Source: an uncultured Bryobacterales bacterium
Lineage (GTDB): Bacteria > Acidobacteriota > Terriglobia > Bryobacterales > UBA6623
Length of the DNA: 64,000 bases
NCBI GenBank assembly: GCA_951813065.1
Contig: CATOTH010000009.1
Location: 496,001-560,000 of the forward strand
Reading direction: 5' to 3'
In this document: positions 17,260-25,866 of the stretch, piece after piece
Position numbering within the stretch: position 1 is the first letter of the stretch
Layout of the letters: each line of letters begins with the position of its first letter
Translations under genes and position numbers: made by a program
The notes under the pieces: generated by a model
What the model was told of the DNA's origin: nothing
What the model saw: only the letters and a program-made list of their open reading frames with translations
The model's database searches: none

Positions 17260-18486
17260 GTGGTCCAGCAACCCTCAGCGACGCCAGTGCTCCTGATCGG
17301 CGCCGGCATGATCGCCCACGATCAGGTCCTCCCGGCGCTGTTGCAGATGCGTCGCGAGGGTGCTATCGGCGAGGTGTCGGTCTGTTCGCGCCGAGCTAGG
17401 TCCACGCGCGCCTTGGACAACGCTCCGGCAATCCGGCGCGCGTTTCCCGACACGTGGTTCCGATCGGTGGTTGCATCGGATGTCGACGCCGATTCCCCAA
17501 GCCCGGAACTGTACAAGGAGGCGTTGTCGGAGTTGCCACCGAGGAGCGTCGTGGTTGTCGCTGTGCCGGACCAGTTGCATTCCGAAATCGTCCTGACTGC
17601 CCTACGCGCTGACCAGCATGTGTGTTGCGTCAAGCCGCTCGTCTTGACGACGGCGGAATCCCACCTAATCGAGAGCGAGGCTCGGTCACGCGGACTGCTC
17701 GTGGGAGTCGAGTATCACAAGCGATTTGACCCCAGGAGCCTCATGGCCCGCGATCGGTACCGTGATGGCCGCTTCGGGGAATTCAAGCTCGGGACTGCCC
17801 GCCTCATGGAGAAATGGCACTACCGCGAGTCCAACTTCCAGGAGTGGTTCTGCGCCTCTGCCACCGACTCATTCGTCTACATCGGATGTCACTATGTGGA
17901 TCTGGTCCATTTCATCACCGGGCTTGACCCGCGTGCGGTGTCGGTGTACGGTCTGCTGGATACTCTTCCCAATGGGATGCAAGGCTACCTTTGGACCGAT
18001 GCCCGCGTGATCTGGGAAAACGGCGCCTGCTTGAGTGTCCAGAACTCGCTGAGCTTTCCCGACGGGGCTCCGGGTCCAAACACGCAGGGTATGACCCTGT
18101 ACTGCACGGGCACGGGACGGGGTGCGATGATCGACCACTCTGACCAGTACCGAGGCATTTCGTACAGCTTCGGCGCACGAGCTCCCGGGCCCGGAGCCAC
18201 CCAGTACGCCGAGCCCAGCCCCGACTACTTTCAGTACCAGGACCTCGGCGGACCAGGGCTTGTGCCGACCGGTTACGGCGTGCGGTCCGTACAGCGGATC
18301 GTGAGCGAAGCATTGCGTCTAGAGCACGAATCCTCGTCGCTCGCCGACAGACAGCAGATCCTTGACGGGATTGACGCCCAGGGCATGCTGGCGACAGCCG
18401 CGAATAGCCGATTCAATGTCGCTGTTTGCGAAGCGGCACGCGAGTCGATCCTCGATGGCGGCAGGCTCGTAGACGTACCCCAGTAG
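17260..18486 (+). CDS. Gfo/Idh/MocA oxidoreductase, cytosolic
   Basis: 408 residues from a GTG start 2 nt after the preceding stop; the longer frame overlaps the previous gene and is not family-like. Rossmann domain: TPVLLIGAGMIAHDQVLPAL, VVVVAVPDQLHSEIVLTALR, and HVCCVKPLVLT, where the usual EKP is VKP but the Lys is kept. The C-terminal domain includes VGVEYHKRFDPRS, DSFVYIGCHYVDLVHFITG and a proline/glycine-rich tail region. No signal peptide, unlike the copy at 11454. Coupled to the glycosidase-like gene, so it may act on the product of that enzyme. Confidence 0.9.
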   Translation: MVQQPSATPVLLIGAGMIAHDQVLPALLQMRREGAIGEVSVCSRRARSTRALDNAPAIRRAFPDTWFRSVVASDVDADSPSPELYKEALSELPPRSVVVVAVPDQLHSEIVLTALRADQHVCCVKPLVLTTAESHLIESEARSRGLLVGVEYHKRFDPRSLMARDRYRDGRFGEFKLGTARLMEKWHYRESNFQEWFCASATDSFVYIGCHYVDLVHFITGLDPRAVSVYGLLDTLPNGMQGYLWTDARVIWENGACLSVQNSLSFPDGAPGPNTQGMTLYCTGTGRGAMIDHSDQYRGISYSFGARAPGPGATQYAEPSPDYFQYQDLGGPGLVPTGYGVRSVQRIVSEALRLEHESSSLADRQQILDGIDAQGMLATAANSRFNVAVCEAARESILDGGRLVDVPQ

Positions 18487-18546
18487 CGACTGGTTCGGCC
18501 TTGCGTGGGCCTGTCGAGCACTCGCGCTGCTGTACCGTGAATAGTT

Positions 18547-19938
18547 ATGGCGGACGACACGGCCTTCCGAATCGAACACGACTCCATGGGGGAGGTACGC
18601 GTGCCCTGCGAGGCGCTGTACATGGCGCAAACGCAACGGGCTGTTGACAACTTCCCGATCAGCGGGATTCGGTTTCCGCGAACGTTCATCCGCGCCCTGG
18701 GGTTGGTCAAGGGATGCGCGGCCGCGGTGAATCGTGATCTCGGGCTGATGGACGCGGCGAAATCACAGGCTATCCAGGAGGCCGCGTCGGCAGTTTCCGC
18801 GGGGGCTCATGACAGCCAGTTTCCCGTCGACATTTTTCAGACCGGCTCGGGAACCTCAACCAACATGAACTCGAATGAGGTGATCGCCACCTTGGCCAGC
18901 GCCAGGCTTGGCGCTCCCGTGCATCCGAATGATGACGTCAACATGGGCCAGTCCAGCAACGACGTCATTCCGACCGCCATGCATGTCAGTGCGTACCTGG
19001 AGACGGCTCGGACGACCCTGCCGGGGCTGGAGCGGCTGCGGTCCGCTCTTGCCGAGAAGGCCGAAGCGATGGACGATGTCGTGAAGATGGGCCGGACCCA
19101 CTTGATGGACGCCCTGCCGATCCGCTTGGGCCAGGAACTGGGCGGGTGGAAGGACCAGGTTTTCCAAGGGCAGCAGCGAGTGCGGTCCGCGTTGACGAGG
19201 ATCTCGCCTCTGGCGTTGGGTGGAACCGCAATCGGCACGGGAGTGAACGCACATCCCGAGTTCGGGCCACGCGTTGCGAAGCGCCTCAGCGCGGAGACAG
19301 GCCTGCCGTTCATCGCCAGCAGGAACTACTTTGTGAGCCTCTCCTGCCAGGACGCTGCCGTCGAGCTTTGCGGCCAATTCAAGACTGTCGCGGTTTCGAT
19401 GATGAAGATCGCGAATGACCTGCGCTGGATGAATAGCGGTCCGATCGCCGGCCTTGCCGACATCGCCCTGCCGGCCCTGCAGCCGGGGTCGAGCATCATG
19501 CCGGGCAAGGTGAACCCCGTGATTCCGGAAGCCGTCGCGATGGTCTGCGCGCAAGTGATCGGAAACGACGCGACTGTCACCATAGCTGGCCAGTCCGGGA
19601 ACTTCCAGCTCAATGTGATGCTGCCGGTCGTCGCGCATAACCTGTTGGAGAGCGCGCGGTTACTGGGCAGCGCTGCGACCGTGCTGGCTGACCGGGCGAT
19701 AGCGAATTTCGACGCGAATCAGCAACGTTCAATGGACTTGGCGGAGCGCAATCCGATCCTGGTAACCGCGTTGAATCCGGTCATCGGCTATGAACAAGGT
19801 GCCGCGATCGCCAAGAAGGCATACGCGGAAGGGCGGAGAGTCAAGGATGTTGCGGCCGAGGAAACAGGCTTGGACGAGGAGGAGCTTGACCGCTTGCTGG
19901 ACCCGCGCAGCATGACAGAGGGAGGGATTGCCGGATAA
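18547..19938 (+). CDS. fumC: Fumarate hydratase class II
   Basis: 463 residues, the usual size. Interconverts fumarate and L-malate in the TCA cycle. Diagnostic segments: FQTGSGTSTNMNSNEVIA, GQSSNDVIPTAMH, KMGRTHLMDALPIRLGQE (catalytic His region), and the family signature GSSIMPGKVNPVIPEA. It is convergent with the WaaA-LpxK gene (10 nt between stops). Confidence 0.97.
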   Translation: MADDTAFRIEHDSMGEVRVPCEALYMAQTQRAVDNFPISGIRFPRTFIRALGLVKGCAAAVNRDLGLMDAAKSQAIQEAASAVSAGAHDSQFPVDIFQTGSGTSTNMNSNEVIATLASARLGAPVHPNDDVNMGQSSNDVIPTAMHVSAYLETARTTLPGLERLRSALAEKAEAMDDVVKMGRTHLMDALPIRLGQELGGWKDQVFQGQQRVRSALTRISPLALGGTAIGTGVNAHPEFGPRVAKRLSAETGLPFIASRNYFVSLSCQDAAVELCGQFKTVAVSMMKIANDLRWMNSGPIAGLADIALPALQPGSSIMPGKVNPVIPEAVAMVCAQVIGNDATVTIAGQSGNFQLNVMLPVVAHNLLESARLLGSAATVLADRAIANFDANQQRSMDLAERNPILVTALNPVIGYEQGAAIAKKAYAEGRRVKDVAAEETGLDEEELDRLLDPRSMTEGGIAG

Positions 19939-19948
19939 GTGAGCGAGG

Positions 19949-22306
19949 CTACCGCGGTCGCAACGCAAGTACGCTCGCGAGCAGGTCCCCGGCTTCCTCC
20001 ACTTCCATACTGATCTGGAACTCGTAAGTTGGCAGGGCCAATTCGCGAGGGGTCACGATATTCATCGCGTCCTTGGATGTCGTTACGAACGCGCGAGCAC
20101 CATTCGCGGCTGCCGACCTAGAGAGCCCATCGAGGTCATGGCGCGAGTATTGGTGATGGTCGGGAAACGCGCGTTCCATAACAATCTGGCAACCGGCTTC
20201 CTGGAGCTGAAGGAAAAACGACTGCGGATTCCCGATCCCGCAAAACGCTGCAACGCGTTCGCCCTGCAGAATCGACGGCTCCGCAGGCTCGCCGGAGTGA
20301 ACGTCCACGAGTCCACTGAATCGCATGCGCGAGTGCATGACGCGGAGCGTCGGGTTCGCTCGGTGCAGAACGCCGTGAAGGTTCGTGTAGTCGAGTTCCG
20401 GACTGGTGCGTGTGATCAGCACGATGTCGGCGTCACGGAGGCTGGCCGGAGATTCGCGGAGACGGCCGAGCGGTAAGGTGTGTCCGTTGCTGAACGGTTG
20501 CCAAGCGTCCACGAGAACGATATTCAGGGAGCGTTCTAGGCGCAGGTGCTGAAATCCGTCGTCCAGCACGAGGAACTCGATATCCGCACTGTCCTGGACG
20601 AGCTTGCCGGAGGCATGGCGGTTTGCTCCGACCGCCAGGACAGTTCGAGGAGCACTCCCCTTGAAGCGCCTTGCGAGCATCGCAGGTTCGTCGCCGGCCA
20701 CTTGCGGGTCGGCCGCAGTCGCGGCCCGCAGGATTACCGTGCCGGATCTGCTCTTTCGTCCATAGCCCCGCGTTAGCACGGCCGAGATGTGCCCGTGCGC
20801 GGCGAGCTGCTCTACCAGCCACGCCACGGCAGGGGTCTTACCCGTCCCTCCGACCGCCAGGTTGCCGACAGATATCACGGGACGGGAGAGGCGGTGGATT
20901 CGCAGGATGCCGGAGCCGTACGCAATCCGTCTGAGACGGTGCGCGAAATTCCAGATCGCCGACAACGGCCCTAGGATCACAGCAGCGAGGATTGATGGCG
21001 GACAACGGGTCAAGGCGGCCTGGTAGAGACGCGCTGCCGAGGTTGCCGCTCTTGCGGACGCACCTCGCTGCGACTCCGCCCGCGCTTTTCCGGCATGGCC
21101 GACGGAAGTGCGTTGAGTGGCATCGAACGCGAATTCAATGAGCCGATCGGCAAGGTCCTCAGCGTCGGCGACCTGGACCAAGCCTCCATGATCGAGCAAG
21201 TCAGCGGTGATCCGCCGGAAATTCTGCATCGTGGGACCCACGATGACCGGTTTTCCAAGAAGGACGGGCTCCAGGACGTTGTGGCCCCCCCAACCGTTCA
21301 GTGAGCCACCGACGAACACCAGGTCGGCGCTGCGATAGACCGTCGCCAGTTCTCCGACGCTGTCAAGCAAGAGGATCGCAGGAAGCCGCGGCGGCGACGA
21401 TTCGTCCATGGCCGTGCGCCGCACGACCGGTAAGCCGGTGGCCGCAAGTGCGCGGGCAGCTTCGTCGAACCGCTTGGGATGGCGGGGAGCGACGACCGCC
21501 AGCATCCCCGCCTCGCGATCGGCGATCGAACGCAGGGCGGGGGATAGCATCGTTTCCTCGCCTTCCCTGGTGCTTCCCGCAACCAGCAGGAGGCTCGGCG
21601 CCGCTTCGTCCAGGAAGCGCCTCAAGTCTGTCGCCAGCTTTTCTCCGTGCCCGGAAACAGTGAAGTCGTACTTGAGGTTTCCGCCCTCAAGAGTTCCTGC
21701 TGAACAGGCTCCAGCTGAAAGAAACCGTTTGCGATCAGTGCCTGACTGGGCAAGGATCATGTCGGCGCAAGCCAGCACGTGCCGGAAGAAAAAGCGAAAC
21801 GCTCTGTATCTAGGGGCCGACCGGTCCGAGATCCTGCCATTCACGATGATCACCGACGCCCCGTAGCGCTTTGCTTGGAAGAAGTAGTTCGGCCAAATTT
21901 CCGTTTCTGCCACGATCAGCAGTCGCGGCCGAAGCCGGCGGAAGACCCTGGACACGCACCAGGGCAGGTCGAGCGGTGCCCGGAAGATCCCGTCGGCGAT
22001 ACCTGCGAGTTTCTCTTCCGCCAGAGCCCTTCCTGCGGGAGTTCCCACGCTGACGTAGATCGGAACTCCGGGGAGCGCTTGACGAACGCGCCTCAGGAGG
22101 GGAAGCGTGGATTGGATTTCCCCGACCGAGACTCCGTGAAACCAAAGTGGCGGCCGGACTGTCGTATCCTTTGAGACAGGAATTGACCCGAGAGCCTCGC
22201 ACAGGCTCCTCCATGAGTGCCCCCTGGCGCAACTTCGGAGAATCCAGTACGGAATCGCCGCAGGGGAGAGCGCTAGGAGAAGCAGGTTGTAGAAGATTCG
22301 GGCCAA
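19949..22306 (-). CDS. Fusion of Kdo transferase (WaaA) and lipid A 4'-kinase (LpxK)
   Basis: 785 residues in one frame. Residues 1-430 are WaaA/KdtA: membrane anchor IFYNLLLLALSPAAIPYWIL, LWFHGVSVGEIQSTLPLL (catalytic Glu region), VAETEIWPNYF, GGSLNGWGGHNVLEP. This enzyme adds Kdo to lipid IVA. From about 440 to the end is LpxK: SVGNLAVGGTGKTPAVAWL (Walker A) at about 479-497, LTRGYGRKS, EFLVLDDGFQHLRLERSL, and LVDAWQPFSNGHTLPLGRLRE. This kinase phosphorylates the 4' position of the disaccharide precursor. Both act on the same intermediate on the inner leaflet. The start is TTG, the only start codon after an in-frame stop. It is divergent from the gene at 22327, only 20 nt away. Confidence 0.94.
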   Translation of the reverse strand: MARIFYNLLLLALSPAAIPYWILRSCARGHSWRSLCEALGSIPVSKDTTVRPPLWFHGVSVGEIQSTLPLLRRVRQALPGVPIYVSVGTPAGRALAEEKLAGIADGIFRAPLDLPWCVSRVFRRLRPRLLIVAETEIWPNYFFQAKRYGASVIIVNGRISDRSAPRYRAFRFFFRHVLACADMILAQSGTDRKRFLSAGACSAGTLEGGNLKYDFTVSGHGEKLATDLRRFLDEAAPSLLLVAGSTREGEETMLSPALRSIADREAGMLAVVAPRHPKRFDEAARALAATGLPVVRRTAMDESSPPRLPAILLLDSVGELATVYRSADLVFVGGSLNGWGGHNVLEPVLLGKPVIVGPTMQNFRRITADLLDHGGLVQVADAEDLADRLIEFAFDATQRTSVGHAGKARAESQRGASARAATSAARLYQAALTRCPPSILAAVILGPLSAIWNFAHRLRRIAYGSGILRIHRLSRPVISVGNLAVGGTGKTPAVAWLVEQLAAHGHISAVLTRGYGRKSRSGTVILRAATAADPQVAGDEPAMLARRFKGSAPRTVLAVGANRHASGKLVQDSADIEFLVLDDGFQHLRLERSLNIVLVDAWQPFSNGHTLPLGRLRESPASLRDADIVLITRTSPELDYTNLHGVLHRANPTLRVMHSRMRFSGLVDVHSGEPAEPSILQGERVAAFCGIGNPQSFFLQLQEAGCQIVMERAFPDHHQYSRHDLDGLSRSAAANGARAFVTTSKDAMNIVTPRELALPTYEFQISMEVEEAGDLLASVLALRPR

Positions 22307-22318
22307 GCGGCAGATTGG

Positions 22319-22327
22319 TAGATTCTA
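22319..22327. promoter_or_regulatory. Symmetric -10-like element between divergent genes
   Basis: TAGATTCTA reads as TAGATT on plus and TAGAAT on minus. The minus box lies 15 nt before the TTG of the WaaA-LpxK gene. The plus box lies only 2 nt from the ATG at 22327, so its use on that strand would need a later start. Confidence 0.3.
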
Positions 22328-22956
22328 TGTCATCACAATTGATTACCCGGGTCGTCTCGAAGGGCATCTTGGTTGCCGTCCTGTGCGCAGGTCCGGCTGC
22401 TGCAGAGCCGTTTCGGGCCAAGATCGCTGACAAATACCCGGCGAAGCAGAAGCAGGGCGACCTGATCGTCGCCGTGAAGGCCTTCGTCTCCAACAGCGAC
22501 CAAGAAAGCGCCTTCGGGAAACTGCGCCCCTACAAGTACGGAGTCACGCCGTTGCTGTTAGTGGCCTCGAACACCGGGACGAACACCTATTCCCTTGAGA
22601 ACCTCAAAGTTCGCTTAGTAATACCGGGCTACGAGGGCATTGATCCTGTTAGTGTCGAAGATCTCGCCACGATCAATCCTTCCGGGCACCAACCGACACG
22701 CAGAGGCGTCCCCGGCATTCCCGGTCTCGGCGGGAAACGAGTCAAGAAGGGGCCTCTGAATCGGCCCGAGATCGAGCGGAACCAACTCCGGGCCCCGATA
22801 ATAGCGCCAAAGAGCACGGCGAACGGGTTCATGTATTACTTGACCGGCAACGAGCAATCCCTTTCGGGCGCCTCCGCGTACATCACCGGGATCTACGACA
22901 TCACCAACGGCAGGGAATTATTCTACTTCGAGATTCCGTTGGGGAAGGTCCGGTAA
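22327..22956 (+). CDS. Exported protein of unknown function
   Basis: 209 residues from ATG 22327, which gives a signal peptide (TRVVSKGILVAVLCAGPAAA, cleaved before EPF). The mature part is beta-rich (GVTPLLLVASNTGTNTYSLE, then LKVRLVIPGYEGIDPVS), followed by a glycine/arginine-rich loop (RRGVPGIPGLGGKRVKKG) and a C-terminal strand region ending ELFYFEIPLGKVR. No known family or catalytic motif recognised. It sits alone between the divergent WaaA-LpxK gene and the GH88 gene. Confidence 0.65.
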   Translation: MSSQLITRVVSKGILVAVLCAGPAAAEPFRAKIADKYPAKQKQGDLIVAVKAFVSNSDQESAFGKLRPYKYGVTPLLLVASNTGTNTYSLENLKVRLVIPGYEGIDPVSVEDLATINPSGHQPTRRGVPGIPGLGGKRVKKGPLNRPEIERNQLRAPIIAPKSTANGFMYYLTGNEQSLSGASAYITGIYDITNGRELFYFEIPLGKVR

Positions 22957-23022
22957 CTGCCTGGTCAGCGCGACTGCAGGGACGGCGGTCGGCGGCGGTA
23001 CCGGGTGCTCGGAGCCCGGTGC

Positions 23023-23028
23023 TAGACT
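23023..23028 (+). promoter_or_regulatory. Candidate -10 box for the GH88 gene
   Basis: TAGACT 10 nt upstream of the ATG at 23039, with no Shine-Dalgarno sequence in the gap. Same GCTAGACT context as the box before the GMC oxidoreductase. Confidence 0.35.
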
Positions 23029-23038
23029 GTGTGATTCG

Positions 23039-24154
23039 ATGCTCGAACTGACCTCCCTGGAGGGCTCTCGCGCTGCTTATCGCGCCGCCCTCGATTTCTC
23101 CCAGGAACAGGTGCGCGCCCTCGCGTCCAACGATCCGGGATTCTATCCCATGTACACCGAGAGGGGGCGCTGGCGCCATGGTAAACCCGCGTGGACACGC
23201 TGGTGCGACGGCTTCCTGCCCGGAATGATGTGGATCTTTGCCAAACGCACTGGCGACGCCGAATGGGCCAGTCTCGCGGAGACCTACACCACGCCGCTGG
23301 AGCCACGCAAGATGGACCGCAACGTCCACGATCTGGGTTTCATATTCCTGTCGACGTATCACCGTTGGCATGCCTTGACTGGGCGGTCCGAGTTGAATGA
23401 CGTCGTGATCCAGGCGGGACGGACTCTCGCGTTGAGGTTCAAGGAGAAGGGCGAGTACATGGCGTCCTTCATGGGTCCGGAATCGTTGTTCATCGACATC
23501 ATGGCGAATGTCGGAATTATCTTCTACGCCGCGTTGCAGACCGGAGACGCAGCCTTGATGGATGTTGCGATGAAGCACAGCCTGACAAGTCGACGCGTGC
23601 TTGTCCGTGGCGACGGCAGCTCGTCGCACGAGGGGATCTACGATTTGGCGACAGGTGAGTTTCTGCGGCAATCGACACAGCAGGGCTGGCGCTCGGATTC
23701 GTGCTGGTCAAGGGGCCTCGCGTGGGCGATCTATGGGTTTTCCGCGGCCTACAAGCTCGTCCGTGACACCCGGTTCCTCCAGACTGCGGAACTCTGCGCG
23801 GATTACTACTTGGAGCACGTCCCTGCACACGGCGTGCCGCCAATGGATTTTGACAGTCCCGTTGACGAGCGCCGGGAAGAATCTTCCGCCGCCGCAATCA
23901 CTGCGGCAGGCCTGTTGCGGCTGGCAACCCTCGCACCGGACCGTGCGAAGGGCATGTACTACGACCAAGCGGCCCGGCGAGTCCTGCTGACTCTGGCCCG
24001 GCCGCCCTACTTGGCAGCGGAGACACCCGGATGGGAAGGGATCTTGAAGGAAGGGATCTACCATCTCAACCTTGGTTTGGGAGTGGGCGAGTCCGTGATG
24101 TGGGGCGAATACTTCTTCGTCGAGGCTCTCGACCGGGCGCTAGGAGCCGACTGA
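23039..24154 (+). CDS. GH88 unsaturated glucuronyl hydrolase
   Basis: 371 residues, the full length of the family. Removes the unsaturated uronic acid left at the non-reducing end of oligosaccharides by polysaccharide lyases. The two catalytic Asp regions known from Bacillus UGL are present: NVHDLGF (residues about 95-101) and ESLFIDIMANVG (about 148-159). Further family motifs are DSCWSRGLAWAIYGF and the C-terminal VGESVMWGEYFF. No signal peptide, so it probably acts in the cytosol on imported oligosaccharides. It is convergent with a sulfatase 10 nt away, a pairing that points to sulfated uronate-containing glycans. Confidence 0.93.
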   Translation: MLELTSLEGSRAAYRAALDFSQEQVRALASNDPGFYPMYTERGRWRHGKPAWTRWCDGFLPGMMWIFAKRTGDAEWASLAETYTTPLEPRKMDRNVHDLGFIFLSTYHRWHALTGRSELNDVVIQAGRTLALRFKEKGEYMASFMGPESLFIDIMANVGIIFYAALQTGDAALMDVAMKHSLTSRRVLVRGDGSSSHEGIYDLATGEFLRQSTQQGWRSDSCWSRGLAWAIYGFSAAYKLVRDTRFLQTAELCADYYLEHVPAHGVPPMDFDSPVDERREESSAAAITAAGLLRLATLAPDRAKGMYYDQAARRVLLTLARPPYLAAETPGWEGILKEGIYHLNLGLGVGESVMWGEYFFVEALDRALGAD

Positions 24155-24164
24155 GCAGCCGGCC

Positions 24165-25526
24165 CTACTGCTTCTCGTAGCCGCTGTTGTTCGGATTCCA
24201 AGCCGGCATCGAGTCCAGGGCCTCTTGCAGCATTGTCCGAATCGTGGCGGCGCCGGCCGGGGCGATTGAAGGATCGAGCGGGCGCTCTTCATCCCAGTCG
24301 TGGGGCACGTCGTAGAATCGCCCGTCGTCGTAAAGCTTGAAGCGCTTGGTACGTGCAAACCGGACCCGAGGGAATGGCACTTCATCCAGGAATGGATCTC
24401 TATCGTAGTGCACGAAGATCCAGTCGCGGGGGTTGCCCGTGCCGCCGAGAAGCTGGGGCAGGAAGCTGCGTCCGTCAAGAAGGTCGCCGGCCGGCATCGG
24501 GCGGTCAACCAAGTCGACGAGTGTCGCAAAGAAGTCGCTGAACTCGATCAAGTCGTCGTTAACCAGACCGGCTGGCACTTGTCCAGTCCAGCGGGCGAAC
24601 AACGGCACATGGGTGCCAGCGTCTTCGGGGAATGCCTTGCCGCCCCGAACTAACCGAGTGCCGAGCTTGGACTCAAGGGAACGGTGGGTACCGTTGTCTC
24701 CGGTAAACAGGACCAGCGTGTTTTCCGCAATGCCGAGTTGGTCGATGTGTTCCAGTAGGCGCCCGACCAGGTAGTCGGTGTAGGAGACCATGTCGGCGAA
24801 ATAGGCTGGATTGCTCTTGAACTTGGTCTTCTCTGTGACCGTCTCGCTATGCGGTGTAGCCACAAATGGGGAGTGCGTGAGGACCATCGGATAGTAGAGA
24901 AAGAACGGTTCCGCCTTGTGTCGCTCGATGAAGTCGAGCGCGAAGTCGGAAAACATGTCCGGGCCGTAGTCGTCCATCGTAGTGTGCACGTATTTGTTGT
25001 TCTTGAGGATTCCGGGATGCCAGAAGCGAGAGGTTGCCCGGTCTCCAGGGGGACCGACCGATCCGTAGCGCGCAATCTCGTCGGCCGAGAGCTCGAATTT
25101 GTATGCCCAGTACATATGCTCGTCGAAGCCAGCTTCGTCGGGGGTCGTGCCGCTTGGTTGCTGGGGCGTCTCGGGGCCTCCCCACAGCTGCCATTTCCCT
25201 GTCAGGCCTGTGACGTACCCCGCTTGGCGCATGAGGTGGGCAAACGTGGTTTGGCCCTTCTCCAGCCGTCCGAATCGACGGTAGTTGCGCCAGTTGTACT
25301 TGCCGGTCATGATTTTGATCCGGGAGGGTGTGCAGACTGGTTGCGAGTAGCAGTTGCTGAAGCGCATTCCCTCGTGAGCGACACGCTCGAACACCGGCGT
25401 GGCGTAACTCGTGCCTCCGTTCGCCGAAATGCACTCGTAGCCCATGTCGTCCGCCATGATCAGTACGACGTTCGGGGTTGCGGATAGTGGCAGTACAGCG
25501 AGCGCCAATAGTATCAATCGATGCAT
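24165..25526 (-). CDS. Exported sulfatase, Cys-type
   Basis: 453 residues with signal peptide LILLALAVLPLSATP. Complete active site: metal-binding Asp pair VVLIMADDMGYE, formylglycine signature SQPVCTPSRIKIMTGKYNW (Cys at about residue 65), and second metal pair FTGDNGTHRS. GKWQLWG supplies the conserved Lys. Cleaves sulfate esters of glycans outside the cytoplasm after maturation by a formylglycine-generating enzyme not seen here. Positioned tail to tail with the GH88 gene, consistent with joint degradation of a sulfated uronate-bearing polysaccharide. Exact substrate unknown. Confidence 0.93.
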   Translation of the reverse strand: MHRLILLALAVLPLSATPNVVLIMADDMGYECISANGGTSYATPVFERVAHEGMRFSNCYSQPVCTPSRIKIMTGKYNWRNYRRFGRLEKGQTTFAHLMRQAGYVTGLTGKWQLWGGPETPQQPSGTTPDEAGFDEHMYWAYKFELSADEIARYGSVGPPGDRATSRFWHPGILKNNKYVHTTMDDYGPDMFSDFALDFIERHKAEPFFLYYPMVLTHSPFVATPHSETVTEKTKFKSNPAYFADMVSYTDYLVGRLLEHIDQLGIAENTLVLFTGDNGTHRSLESKLGTRLVRGGKAFPEDAGTHVPLFARWTGQVPAGLVNDDLIEFSDFFATLVDLVDRPMPAGDLLDGRSFLPQLLGGTGNPRDWIFVHYDRDPFLDEVPFPRVRFARTKRFKLYDDGRFYDVPHDWDEERPLDPSIAPAGAATIRTMLQEALDSMPAWNPNNSGYEKQ

Positions 25527-25535
25527 TTGATGACC

Positions 25536-25541
25536 ATTCTA
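25536..25541 (-). promoter_or_regulatory. Candidate -10 box for the sulfatase at 24165-25526
   Basis: TAGAAT on the minus strand, 9 nt before the ATG; no ribosome binding site in between. Confidence 0.35.
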
Positions 25542-25853
25542 CTTGTTGGGAATGGGTGTTGCTGTTCACGCATGATTCCACGACAGCCAGTTCAGCGCAC
25601 TGAATTCCACGGTCGAGGGCTGCTAGAGCGTTGTCAGGACAGAGTGGGCCCGTCGTGGCGAACATGCGGTGGTCTCTTTCGTGGGCGGCTCGGGCTACTG
25701 TTGGGATATTCGAGCAGTGAGACGGGCGACGGGCTTGCTCATCACGGCGACGAGGGTCGCGCTGACGGGCCGATTCGGTCTAGTTCCACTTGTTTCGCTT
25801 CCAAGGTTGGCAATTAATGAACCCACAATGACCGGATTCTGGCCTGGATGCGG

Positions 25854-25859
25854 TAGAAT
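25854..25859 (+). promoter_or_regulatory. Candidate -10 box for the DUF2911 gene
   Basis: TAGAAT 7 nt before the ATG at 25867, the spacing expected if the transcript begins at the start codon. No ribosome binding site in between. Confidence 0.4.
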
Positions 25860-25866
25860 CAAGATC

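Larger units (their letters stand above)
25527..25866. other. Divergent intergenic region with two start-proximal -10-like boxes
   Basis: No gene seen. TAGAAT on minus (25536-25541) precedes the sulfatase ATG by 9 nt, and TAGAAT on plus (25854-25859) precedes the DUF2911 lipoprotein ATG by 7 nt. Neither has a convincing -35 at 16-18 bp. Confidence 0.5.
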
